DNA of 64,000 nt from SZUA-547 sp963669265 (lineage in GTDB: Bacteria > Pseudomonadota > Alphaproteobacteria > Rhodobacterales > Rhodobacteraceae): NCBI GenBank assembly GCA_963669265.1, contig OY769916.1, positions 682,001 to 746,000 of the forward strand. The letters are read 5' to 3'. Shown piece after piece: positions 53,288-61,548 of the stretch. The number at the start of each line of letters is the position of its first letter. Positions within the stretch are counted from its first letter, which is position 1. The notes beneath the pieces were generated by a model that searched no databases, was not told the origin of the DNA, and was given only the letters and a program-made list of their open reading frames with translations. The translations under genes were made by a program, and so were the position numbers.

Positions 53288-54444
53288 TCGTCGTCATCCT
53301 CATATTCGTCGTCGTCTTCTTCCTGCTCCAGTTCGAGATCGCCTTTCTCAACCAGCGCATCGTCGATCGCATCCAGAAGCTTTCTGCGATTCTCCGGTTG
53401 AGAATAGCTTTCCTCCGGGATCAGACGCACAACCTCTTTCAAATCATTCAGGAACCGGATCTCGTGCTCCAACTCGGTCAGCCCCGCGCGCTCCGGTATC
53501 GCGCTGATCTGGTTCTTCTGCACCCGCGCCGCATCCAGCAGAGGGGCGATGGATTTGAGCAATGAGATCGGCGTGAAGTCGTCCTTGGCGTCCATAACCT
53601 TAGCGTTGCGCATCAGTACGCCGCAATTGCCAAGTACAGTCGTCATCGTCTTCAGACGCTTCATATCGCTCATGATGAGGTTGAGCTTGGTCTTGTCGAT
53701 CGAGGATCCGCCCGCCTCCAGATCGCTGGCGAGCGCCTTCAGCATGAACTGGATCGACGTATCCAGGTTCTTTTCTCCGAACCGATTGACGAGATCGTCG
53801 ATAACGCCGCCGATCGCTTTGTAATCATGGATATTGGTCGTATAGGCGTCGCGCAGATCGGGAACCGCACCCAGATCGGTCTTGGCGAAGCCCTGAGCCG
53901 TCGCGCCGATATTCAGCGCCGCGGTGATCGCAGGCCCATGCTCCGACATCAGGTCGTCGACGGCTTTCTGGGCGGCGTCGATCTGGTCCTGCGGGGCGCC
54001 ACGCGCCTTCAGCGCCTCGACCAGCATCTTGAGGGCCGCGAATTGATGCGACGGTTCTTTAAATTGATCCTTGGTTTGTTTGCGAAGCTGATCGGGGTCT
54101 TTGCTTTGAAGCTTGATCAGCGCCTTGAGGCCACGAAACAGCGCGCGTTTGTCCACGTCGCCGAGATTTTTCATAATCTCCTGCAACTCGGGGATCTGCA
54201 TCAGCCGTTCCAGGCTCTCCGCTTTCCGACCGTCCTCGACTTCCCGGTCAGAGACGTCTTTCTCCGCCTCCTCGCTGAATGCGGAGACCAACTCCTCAGC
54301 GGCGTCGGCGATCAGCGATTGCTGGTCGATGACCTTCAGCTCCGCTCCCTTGAACGTCGCCTTCGCCTGGCCAACCTGAGCACCCTGATTGCTGCTTTGC
54401 TGCAGCCCTCCAAGGCCCGGTGCATTTGTCCGGATGTCGCTCAT
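53284..54444 (-). CDS. sctW: T3SS gatekeeper SctW (YopN-TyeA fusion)
   Basis: This 386-residue helical protein starts the minus-strand operon sctW-sycN-sctX-sctY-sctV. Its length equals YopN (293) plus TyeA (92), and its C-terminal third (DLKEVVRLIPEESYSQPENR, DAIDDALVEKGDLE) looks like TyeA. Fused gatekeepers of this type occur in Pseudomonas-unlike systems such as SsaL/MxiC and Chlamydia CopN. It blocks effector export until host contact. GGAGTGAGGC precedes the ATG. Confidence 0.82.
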   Translation of the reverse strand: MSDIRTNAPGLGGLQQSSNQGAQVGQAKATFKGAELKVIDQQSLIADAAEELVSAFSEEAEKDVSDREVEDGRKAESLERLMQIPELQEIMKNLGDVDKRALFRGLKALIKLQSKDPDQLRKQTKDQFKEPSHQFAALKMLVEALKARGAPQDQIDAAQKAVDDLMSEHGPAITAALNIGATAQGFAKTDLGAVPDLRDAYTTNIHDYKAIGGVIDDLVNRFGEKNLDTSIQFMLKALASDLEAGGSSIDKTKLNLIMSDMKRLKTMTTVLGNCGVLMRNAKVMDAKDDFTPISLLKSIAPLLDAARVQKNQISAIPERAGLTELEHEIRFLNDLKEVVRLIPEESYSQPENRRKLLDAIDDALVEKGDLELEQEEDDDEYEDDDE

Positions 54445-54632
54445 GCCTCACTCCGCAATCGGGGTCTCTCGTATACCATGAAGATATATATAGGAATCTC
54501 CTGATTGCCTGACGAAATTCGGTCGGTTGCACCCAGAGTTGATTTGCTGGCGGCGATTCAGTGGCCTAGACCGCCGGTGACGCTGCCGTCTGCGCCCATC
54601 TGATAAGATAGGGATGGTATCGCGAAACGTGA

Positions 54633-54649
54633 GTCTGAACTTCGTCTGA
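54633..54649 (+). promoter_or_regulatory. Tandem GTCTGA element upstream of the apparatus operon
   Basis: GTCTGAACTTCGTCTGA has two hexamers at an 11-bp period, about 90 nt upstream of the STAS-sctN operon and in the same orientation. It matches the element at 41572-41588 at most positions, including the TTC before the second hexamer. It is a candidate binding site for a shared activator. Confidence 0.5.
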
Positions 54650-54737
54650 ACCGGCTATGGCGAGGCCGCTCCGCAGAGGTTAGTCTAAAGACAGAAGCGC
54701 TATTGACCTCCGCAGCTTAAACGGCATGGAAGCAAGC

Positions 54738-55076
54738 ATGAAGACTACCCAATACAGCACTGATTCAGGCGATGTCGTCCAGATCGAGGGACGCGTGGAC
54801 GCCAGCACAGCGAAAGAGCTGGAAACGGCGGTGATGGCCGCCGTCGGTTCTGGCGACGGCCTGCTGGTGCTCGACATGGAGGCCGTGGACTATATCAGCA
54901 GCGCCGGACTTCGCGTGTTGCTGATTGCGTTGAAGGCGTTGGCGGCCAAGGGGCGCCGCCTTGCGCTCGCGGCGCTTAATCCCGATGTCTTGGATGTGGT
55001 CAAACTGACCGGCTTTGACAAACTTCTGGACTGCCATGACAGCGTGGACGCCGCCATGGCGGGCGCGGCTGGCTGA
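54738..55076 (+). CDS. STAS domain anti-sigma factor antagonist
   Basis: This 112-residue SpoIIAA/RsbV/BtrV-like protein has the phosphorylation-site motif DYISSAGLRVLL (Ser54/Ser55 region), which a switch-protein kinase would modify and the SpoIIE phosphatase would restore. The ATG at 54738 has GGAAG before it; an ATG four codons earlier has no good site. It lies 6 nt before sctN, so its synthesis follows that of the ATPase. The antagonist of the system's anti-sigma kinase is the likely role; the kinase itself is not in the window. Confidence 0.85.
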   Translation: MKTTQYSTDSGDVVQIEGRVDASTAKELETAVMAAVGSGDGLLVLDMEAVDYISSAGLRVLLIALKALAAKGRRLALAALNPDVLDVVKLTGFDKLLDCHDSVDAAMAGAAG

Positions 55077-55082
55077 TCTAAG

Positions 55083-56414
55083 ATGTTAGAAGGCGCAACA
55101 GATCTCGGCTACATCACTGACCAGCTGCAAAGCGCGGTCAAGGACACCACGATTTTGCGCATTCGCGGCCGCGTCACCAAAGTCACCGGCACCATCATCG
55201 AAGCCGCCGTCCCAGGCGCGCAGATCGGTGAGCTGTGCCTGCTGCGCGGACCCGCCCCCAATTTTGAGATCAAGGCTGAGGTCGTCGGCTTTCGCGGCCG
55301 TGTCGCCCTGCTGACGCCGATGGGAGAGATGCAGGGCGTCTCCAGCCACACCGAAGTGATCCCCACCGGGAAACCGCACATGGTCGGCGTGGGGCCGAAA
55401 CTGGTTGGCCGCGTGCTCGACGGCATGGGCGCGCCGCTCGACGCGGACAAAAAGGGCCCGCTAGAGGTCGAAGAATACTACTCCGTCTACCGTGACAGCC
55501 CCGACCCGATGTCCAGGCGCCTGATCGAAAAACCGATGCCGATGGGCCTGCGGGTGCTCGACGGCATCCTGACCGTCGGTGAAGGCCAGCGCATGGGCAT
55601 CTTCGCGGCGGCGGGCGGCGGCAAGTCGACCTTGCTGTCCATGCTAGTGACGGGCGCGGATGTGGATGTGACGATCCTCTGCCTCGTCGGCGAGCGCGGC
55701 CGGGAGGTGCGCGAATTTCTGGAGCATGACCTGGGCGAGGAAGGCGCGAAAAAGGCCGTGCTCGTCATCGCAACCTCGGACCGGCCGTCGATGGAGCGCT
55801 CAAAAGCCTGCTACGTGGCGACTTCGATCGCCGAGTATTTCCGCGATCAGGGCAAACGCGTGCTGTTGCTGATGGATTCCGTGACCCGTTTCGCCCGCGC
55901 CCAGCGTGAGATTGGCCTGGCGGCGGGCGAGCCGCCCACAAGGCGCGGCTTTCCGCCCTCGGTTTTCGCCACCCTGCCCCGCCTGATGGAGCGTGTCGGG
56001 CAGAACGACAAGGGTTTCATCACAGCGCTCTATACCGTGCTGGTCGAAGGCGACGACATGACGGAGCCGGTGGCGGATGAAACCCGAGGCATCCTCGACG
56101 GCCATATCATTCTGTCGCGCAAACTGGCGGCGGAAAACCACTATCCCGCCATCGATGTGATGGCGAGCGTCAGCCGCGTAATGAACAATGTGGTCGACGA
56201 TGAACACAAAGCGGCGGCCCAGCGCGTGCGCCAGCTGATGGCTAAATACTACGAGGTGGAGCTGCTGCTGAAGATTGGCGAATACAAGAAGGGCTCGGAT
56301 GCGGAAGCGGATGAGGCGATCGAGAAGATGCCGAAAATCCTCGCCTTCCTGCAACAGGGGCTAAACCAGCCTGAGGCCTTCGACGACGCGATCGCGAAGA
56401 TGAAAGCGATCTAG
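55083..56414 (+). CDS. sctN: T3SS ATPase SctN
   Basis: This 443-residue hexameric ATPase of the F1-beta/FliI family unfolds and separates chaperones from effectors at the export gate. It has Walker A in GIFAAAGGGKST (about 171-182), Walker B VLLLMDS, the EPPTRRGFPPSVF segment and the typical C-terminal region with GEYKKGSDAEAD. It heads the core apparatus genes sctN to sctU, all on the plus strand and mostly overlapping. Confidence 0.97.
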   Translation: MLEGATDLGYITDQLQSAVKDTTILRIRGRVTKVTGTIIEAAVPGAQIGELCLLRGPAPNFEIKAEVVGFRGRVALLTPMGEMQGVSSHTEVIPTGKPHMVGVGPKLVGRVLDGMGAPLDADKKGPLEVEEYYSVYRDSPDPMSRRLIEKPMPMGLRVLDGILTVGEGQRMGIFAAAGGGKSTLLSMLVTGADVDVTILCLVGERGREVREFLEHDLGEEGAKKAVLVIATSDRPSMERSKACYVATSIAEYFRDQGKRVLLLMDSVTRFARAQREIGLAAGEPPTRRGFPPSVFATLPRLMERVGQNDKGFITALYTVLVEGDDMTEPVADETRGILDGHIILSRKLAAENHYPAIDVMASVSRVMNNVVDDEHKAAAQRVRQLMAKYYEVELLLKIGEYKKGSDAEADEAIEKMPKILAFLQQGLNQPEAFDDAIAKMKAI

Positions 56415-56431
56415 GCGCGCAGGGATCGAAC

Positions 56432-56932
56432 ATGAGCTCGCTGAAGACATTCGAGCAACTGCTCAGCATTAAGGCGATCCGCGAACAGGGCGCGGCGAAC
56501 GCCGTCCGGCGCGCGAAAGCGGCGGTAGAGGAGGCTGAGGAGGCGGTGGTGATCGCCGAGAAGGAAGTTGAGGAGTATCGCGCCTACCGCCTTCAGGAGG
56601 AGCCACGGCTGTTTGAGGAGATCCGGGGCAAGGGCGTCAAGCTCGATGAGATCGACGATATGAAGTACAAAGTCAGCCTTCTGCGCACCAAGGAGGAAGA
56701 GCTCCAGAAGGTCGTCGAAGACAAGCGCCAAAAGGTCGCCGACGCCGAGGCCAATCTTCAGCAGGCCGAGAACGAGCATGTTCTGGCGCAAAAGGCGCAT
56801 GAGAAGTTCGAGCAATTTGTTCAAATCCAGCGCGAAGAAGCGCAAAAACTGGCGGCTGAGCTGGAAGAGGCCGAAGTGGAGGAAATCACCGAAGCCATCT
56901 TCGCCGGACGCCGATCGGAGGCCGAAGCATGA
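56432..56932 (+). CDS. sctO: T3SS stalk protein SctO
   Basis: The 166-residue product is almost entirely charged helical coiled coil (KAAVEEAEEAVVIAEKEVEE, LLRTKEEELQKVVEDKRQK), as in YscO/FliJ, which links the ATPase to SctV. It lies between sctN and sctP and overlaps the sctP start by four bases (ATGA). Confidence 0.9.
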   Translation: MSSLKTFEQLLSIKAIREQGAANAVRRAKAAVEEAEEAVVIAEKEVEEYRAYRLQEEPRLFEEIRGKGVKLDEIDDMKYKVSLLRTKEEELQKVVEDKRQKVADAEANLQQAENEHVLAQKAHEKFEQFVQIQREEAQKLAAELEEAEVEEITEAIFAGRRSEAEA

Positions 56933-59475
56933 CCGGGCCAGGAAGAGTGAATTTAGATCCCGTTCGCCGGGTGGGACCGAACACCGAGCACAGCGACCCC
57001 ACCCAGACGCCGCAGGGCCGCCGCGAGGCGGATGAAAGCTCTGAGTCGTTCGGGAAGTTGCTGAACCGAAAGCAGGAGGATTCCGGCGGCTCTGGCCAGC
57101 AGGGCCAGTCAGGTCAACAGGAGGAGCAGCACGACCTGCCCCAACCCTTTCGCCCGCCCCAATCCAACCCGCCACCCCAGCAGTCCCGACAATCGGAGCA
57201 ACCCCGGCAATCTCAACAACCTTTGAAGTCAGAGCAATTGCCGCCGCCTCAGGCCCGGTCGCAGCAATCATCGGCGAGCCACGGCCAGCAGCCTCAGCAT
57301 CACGACGCGCCAAGAAGCGCAGATCCGGCACCGACCCAAAATTACGCGCAGCCGTCGCAGCAGACCCAGGAACCGCATTCGCCGCCGCCGCAAGCTCGGT
57401 CCCAGCAACCATCGGCAAGCCACGCGCAAGGGCCTCAGCATCACGACGCGCCCAAAAGCACAGACCCTGCGCCGTCGCAATCCTACGCGCAGCCGTCGCA
57501 GCAAACCCAGCGACCGCAATCGCCGCCGCCTCAGGCCCGGTCACAACAACCGTCGGCGAGCCACGCGCAAGGACCTCAGCATAGCGACGCGCCCAGAAGC
57601 GCGGACCCAGCCCCTTCGCAATCCATCACGCAGCCCTCGCAGCAGACGCAGCGACCGCAATCGCCGCCGCCGCAAGCCCGGTCGCAGCAGCCATCGGCGA
57701 GCCACGCACAAGGGCCTCAGCATCGCGACGCGCCCAGAAGCGCGGACCCAGCCCCTTCGCAATCCTACACGCAGCCCTCGCAGCAGACGCAGCGACCGCA
57801 ATCGCCGCCGCCCCAGGCCCGGTCACAGCAACCATCGGCGAGCCACGCGCAAGGACCCCAGCATAGCGACGCGCCCAGAAGCGCAGACCCAGCCCCGACC
57901 CAGAATTACGCGCAACCCTCACAGCAGCCGTCGCAGCAGAAATCGTCGCCGCCTCAGGCCCGGTCACAACAACCGTCGGCGAGCCACGCGCAAGGGCCCC
58001 AGCATCGCGACGCGCCCAGAAGCGCAGACCCAGCCCCTTCGCAGTCCTACGCGCAGCCGTCGCAGCAGACCCTGCGACCACAATCGCCGCCGCCTCAGGC
58101 ACGGTCACAACAACCGTCGGCGAGCCACGCGCAAGGACCCCAGCATCGCGACGCGCCCAGAAGCGCGGACCCCGCGCCGACCCAGAATTACGCGCAACCC
58201 TCACAGCAGCCGTCGCAGCAGAAATCGTCGCCGCCTCAGGCCCGCTCGCAGCAGCCGTCGGCGGGCCAAGCGCAAGGGCCACAGCATCACGACGCGCCCA
58301 GAAGCGCAGACCCGTCGCAGTCGACGAGCCGGCCCGGAAAATCCGCTCCGCAGACAACGCCCGAAAGCCCCGCCTCGGCGCAGGCTGACCGATCGGGCAA
58401 ACTGGATGCGCGGCCAGCGGCCGACACGCGCAAACCGGAGGAGACTGACATGGGCCAGGGACCCCTATCGCGCCCCGGATCCTCACCTTCAGATAAGCGA
58501 AAAACCGCCGAAGGCGTCCGAGCAGATCCAAAGGACGTCCCGCCCGATCAACGCGCTGATACCCGCCCCCGGAACCCCGCAGACCGCGACGCATTCGATG
58601 CGGCTATGCACAAGACGGACGAGCGCGGCGACAATTCGGCTCGCTTGGGCAAAGACGGCGCACCTAAATCGGAAATGTTGCCAGACGGGACGCGCCCTGA
58701 CGCAAAAGCGGAGCTCGGCGCCACGGCGGCGGCCAAGGGCGACTTCCGCGGCCAAGACGCAAAAGCCGCTGCAGATGGCGACGAAGCCGTCGATCCGCGC
58801 ATGGCGGACAATCTGCGGGCTGACAAATTGCGGACAGGTGGGCCAGAGGACCGTCGAGGCGAGCGCTCGCTCGACAAGGACCCGGCGAAAGCCGGCGAAA
58901 TCGACCCTCGCGACATCGATCCGCGCGATATCGACCCTCGGGTATTTGAAGGTCGACTCCCGGGCGGCGCAGACCCCCGACGCGCCAGGGATGAGAGGAA
59001 GGGCGGCGAAGAAATGACCGTCCGCGCGGCGGGTGATCGGATCTTGCAAGGCATGCATGGCGCGCCTGAACCTCGTGTGGATGCGGCCCGGGGGCCGGAA
59101 CTGGCCAGCCGGACGCTGTCCGAAGTCGTCGAAAAACTGGCCGACCGGATCCTGACCTCTAAACCCGATGCGGCGGGCGGGCCGGAAGTGCGGATCAAGC
59201 TAAAATCCAGTACGCTGGAGGGCGCGGAGATCTCGGTTCGCCGAGACGCCAACGGCCTGACGATCAAGTTTGAGACCACATCGCTGGATGTCGCGCGACG
59301 ACTGGACGGGCTTCGCAATCAGTTGCAGTCTCACATGGAAAAGCGGACGTCGGATTCGGTCAACGTCAAGGTCGACGTGGCGGACAAGGACGATGGGGAC
59401 ACGCCTGGCGACGGCCGGTCGCGCAACCGGAAAAATCCGTGGGAGCGCGAGCAGGATGATGAGGACGAGGCTTGA
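56929..59475 (+). CDS. sctP: T3SS needle-length regulator SctP with tandem repeats
   Basis: This 848-residue, Pro/Gln/Ser-rich protein has an N-terminal 100-residue segment, seven full and one partial copies of a 47-residue repeat (residues 105-462, about), a charged linker and a C-terminal T3S4/FliK-like domain (about 720-815: EVRIKLKSSTLEGAEISVRR and TTSLDVARRLDGLRNQL). YscP-type proteins measure the needle and switch substrate class; needle length follows ruler length. Yersinia YscP has about 515 residues, so this ruler is unusually long. It is placed between sctO and sctQ as in other Ysc systems. Confidence 0.9.
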   Translation: MTGPGRVNLDPVRRVGPNTEHSDPTQTPQGRREADESSESFGKLLNRKQEDSGGSGQQGQSGQQEEQHDLPQPFRPPQSNPPPQQSRQSEQPRQSQQPLKSEQLPPPQARSQQSSASHGQQPQHHDAPRSADPAPTQNYAQPSQQTQEPHSPPPQARSQQPSASHAQGPQHHDAPKSTDPAPSQSYAQPSQQTQRPQSPPPQARSQQPSASHAQGPQHSDAPRSADPAPSQSITQPSQQTQRPQSPPPQARSQQPSASHAQGPQHRDAPRSADPAPSQSYTQPSQQTQRPQSPPPQARSQQPSASHAQGPQHSDAPRSADPAPTQNYAQPSQQPSQQKSSPPQARSQQPSASHAQGPQHRDAPRSADPAPSQSYAQPSQQTLRPQSPPPQARSQQPSASHAQGPQHRDAPRSADPAPTQNYAQPSQQPSQQKSSPPQARSQQPSAGQAQGPQHHDAPRSADPSQSTSRPGKSAPQTTPESPASAQADRSGKLDARPAADTRKPEETDMGQGPLSRPGSSPSDKRKTAEGVRADPKDVPPDQRADTRPRNPADRDAFDAAMHKTDERGDNSARLGKDGAPKSEMLPDGTRPDAKAELGATAAAKGDFRGQDAKAAADGDEAVDPRMADNLRADKLRTGGPEDRRGERSLDKDPAKAGEIDPRDIDPRDIDPRVFEGRLPGGADPRRARDERKGGEEMTVRAAGDRILQGMHGAPEPRVDAARGPELASRTLSEVVEKLADRILTSKPDAAGGPEVRIKLKSSTLEGAEISVRRDANGLTIKFETTSLDVARRLDGLRNQLQSHMEKRTSDSVNVKVDVADKDDGDTPGDGRSRNRKNPWEREQDDEDEA
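57241..58314 (+). repeat. Tandem 141-bp repeat array inside sctP
   Basis: The units start at 57241, 57382, 57523, 57664, 57805, 57946, 58087 and 58228, an exact 141-bp period; the eighth unit is partial (29 residues). Each encodes a 47-residue unit with PPQARSQQPSASHAQGPQH and SADPAPSQ. Units 5 and 7 share a variant end (QPSQQKS) and units 2-4 and 6 another, so blocks were duplicated together. No frameshift breaks the array. Confidence 0.95.
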
Positions 59476-60629
59476 TGAATTCGATCCAACCACTCGCCCT
59501 CGCCCAGTTCAGCGGGGCGGAGGTCACGCTGGAAAACCTGCTTGCAAGCCGACAGCCCGACCTCTCGATAATGCAGGGGGACGACGCTCAGCCCGTCATC
59601 CTGACCACCGACGCCGCGTCGCCATCTGATCAGATTGTGTTTCACTGCGCATCCGGCGCAAACGCGCTCGGCATTGGCTGCGATCGCGCCTGGCTTCAGG
59701 CATTCTATCCCAACGGCGTCGCTGATCTGGCGCTCGACGAGCTGCCGGAGGTCTTGGGCCTGGCTACGGCTGAGATCGTGTTGCAGCCGGTGCTGACGGC
59801 CCTCGGCAGCCTGTTCTCGCATCCGATCTCCGTGCAGCGCATCACCGCAGAAACGCCGTCGGAGTGGCGCGCCATCCACTTGAGTCCCGCGACCGGGGCT
59901 ACTCCGGCGTTCGCGACCCTACTCCTAAGCGAACCGGCGGAGCAGGATCTTTTGGGCCGCATTGAGGCGCTTCCGATCAATGCGGCGCTTTCTCTGGACG
60001 CGGTCGCTGTGCTTGACCTGCATGTCGGTCTCGGCAGCCAGTTCGTCGACCAAGATGAATTGGAGAACCTCCGTCCGGGCGCGGTCGTTCTGATGCCGCG
60101 AGGGACGAGCCTTGAACACCCGCCGATTTTTGTCGGGCCTAATTTTTCGTCAATTGGATTTGCGAATATTGACGATACTGTGCTTACGCTGAGAACAGCG
60201 TCGGACGATACGCAGGGGGACGATATGGCGGGCGATGGCGAGGACGACGTTGAGAACGACGGCGAGGACGCCGTCACGGACGAGGCGCAGGAAGACGCGC
60301 TGGCCGAGGCGCCGACGGAAGATGGGGCCGACGCCCCCTCTCCGGCGGCCGATGAACCTGAGCAGCCCCTCCCCAACAGCGAGGACGCCGTCGATGTCGA
60401 TGTGGAAGATCTGGAAGTGCGGCTCGACTTCGTCCTTGGCCAAAAATCAATAACGCTGGCGGAGCTTCGTGAACTCACTGCGGGAACAGCGATCACTCTG
60501 GATACGCCAACCTCGCACGCCGTTGAGATCTACGCCTCCGGGCGCCGCGTCGGACAGGGAGAGATGGTGGAGATCGACGGCAATCTGGGCGTTCGCATCA
60601 CCAGAGTGAACAGGCGGTCTGATGGCTGA
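59475..60629 (+). CDS. sctQ: T3SS C-ring/sorting-platform protein SctQ
   Basis: This 384-residue protein with a C-terminal SpoA/FliN domain (about 310-380: VRLDFVLGQKSITLAELREL and HAVEIYASGRRVGQGEM) makes the cytoplasmic sorting platform. Between the N-terminal part and the SpoA domain lies an acidic linker (about 240-305). ATG 59475 overlaps the sctP stop (TGATG); a TTG stands one codon earlier. An in-frame internal start with a strong ribosome site at 60225 may give a short C-terminal product. Confidence 0.93.
   Translation: MNSIQPLALAQFSGAEVTLENLLASRQPDLSIMQGDDAQPVILTTDAASPSDQIVFHCASGANALGIGCDRAWLQAFYPNGVADLALDELPEVLGLATAEIVLQPVLTALGSLFSHPISVQRITAETPSEWRAIHLSPATGATPAFATLLLSEPAEQDLLGRIEALPINAALSLDAVAVLDLHVGLGSQFVDQDELENLRPGAVVLMPRGTSLEHPPIFVGPNFSSIGFANIDDTVLTLRTASDDTQGDDMAGDGEDDVENDGEDAVTDEAQEDALAEAPTEDGADAPSPAADEPEQPLPNSEDAVDVDVEDLEVRLDFVLGQKSITLAELRELTAGTAITLDTPTSHAVEIYASGRRVGQGEMVEIDGNLGVRITRVNRRSDG
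60214..60227 (+). promoter_or_regulatory. Possible internal translation start of sctQ
   Basis: AGGGGGA at 60214-60220 is followed four bases later by an in-frame ATG at 60225. Translation from here would give 134 residues covering the acidic linker and SpoA domain. Yersinia YscQ and Salmonella SpaO make such internal products. Confidence 0.5.
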
Positions 60630-61272
60630 TCTGCCGGATCCCTTTCTACTCCTCCTTCTCGTCGCGCTCGTTGGCATCATGCCCTTCATCGTCATTATGG
60701 CGACGTCCTTCGTGAAGATCGCCATCGTGCTTTCCCTGATCCGAAACGCGCTCGGCGTGCAGCAAATTCCGCCCAACATGGTGCTCTACGGGCTGGCGAC
60801 GGTGCTGACGGCCTATATCATGGCGCCGGTCGCGCTGGCCGGGTTCACAGCGCTGGAGACCCTGGACTACACAGAATCCAGCGTGAGTGAGATTCTGGCC
60901 GGCCTGTCTATTGCGGGAGAGCCGTTTCGGGAGTTCCTGAAACAGCACGCGGATCAAAGAGAGATCGCCTTTTTCGTCAAGGCCGCAGGGCAGCTCTGGC
61001 CCGCTGAGATGCGCGACAGCGCCAATATCGACAACCTGATGATCCTGATCCCGGCTTTCACCGTCAGCGAGCTGACGGCCGCGTTTGAGATCGGATTCCT
61101 GATCTATCTGCCCTTCATCGCCATCGACCTCATCATCTCTAACATCCTGCTTGCGATGGGCATGATGATGGTGTCGCCGATGACGATCTCGCTGCCCTTC
61201 AAACTCTTGTTGTTCGTGATGCTGGACGGCTGGCAACAGCTGATTCACGGTCTCGTGCTCACATATAGTTAG
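60622..61272 (+). CDS. sctR: T3SS export apparatus protein SctR
   Basis: This 216-residue membrane protein of the FliP/SctR family has four helices. It shows the MATSFVKIAIVLSLIRNALGVQQIPPN segment (cut here as family landmark, about 28-54), the SELTAAFEIGFLIYLPF part and the final MLFDGW-like LDGWQQLIHGL. It forms the export gate with SctS and SctT. The start overlaps sctQ by eight bases. Confidence 0.97.
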   Translation: MADLPDPFLLLLLVALVGIMPFIVIMATSFVKIAIVLSLIRNALGVQQIPPNMVLYGLATVLTAYIMAPVALAGFTALETLDYTESSVSEILAGLSIAGEPFREFLKQHADQREIAFFVKAAGQLWPAEMRDSANIDNLMILIPAFTVSELTAAFEIGFLIYLPFIAIDLIISNILLAMGMMMVSPMTISLPFKLLLFVMLDGWQQLIHGLVLTYS

Positions 61273-61279
61273 GTGGATC

Positions 61280-61543
61280 ATGGAGGTTTCCGGAATTCTG
61301 GATATGGCGGCGCACGCGCTCTTGCTCGTGCTCTATTTGTCGATGCCGCCGATCATCGCCGCCGCCGGCGTCGGCACGCTGGTCGCTCTGTTGCAGGCGC
61401 TGACCCAGATTCAGGAACAGACTCTATCTTTCGCCATTAAGCTGTTTGTGGTCGTGGTGGTGATTTTCGGAACCGCCCGCTGGTTGGGGCAAGAGCTGTT
61501 TCACTTTGCGAATGGGATCTTTGCGACCATAGCTGAGCTCTAA
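61280..61543 (+). CDS. sctS: T3SS export apparatus protein SctS
   Basis: This 87-residue two-helix membrane protein of the FliQ/SctS family has LLVLYLSMPPIIAAAGVGTL and LQALTQIQEQTLSFAIKL. It starts seven bases after the sctR stop and ends five bases before sctT. Confidence 0.95.
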   Translation: MEVSGILDMAAHALLLVLYLSMPPIIAAAGVGTLVALLQALTQIQEQTLSFAIKLFVVVVVIFGTARWLGQELFHFANGIFATIAEL

Positions 61544-61548
61544 GCGCC

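Noticed and set aside
57241..58314. Regular repeats considered as a CRISPR array
   Set aside because: Units are 141 bp, contiguous without unique spacers, and stay in one coding frame.
57626..58594. Minus-strand frames across the sctP repeats with repetitive Arg/Ala/Gly translations
   Set aside because: They mirror the 141-bp repeats; the plus-strand frame continues into a recognisable FliK-like domain and fits the sct operon.
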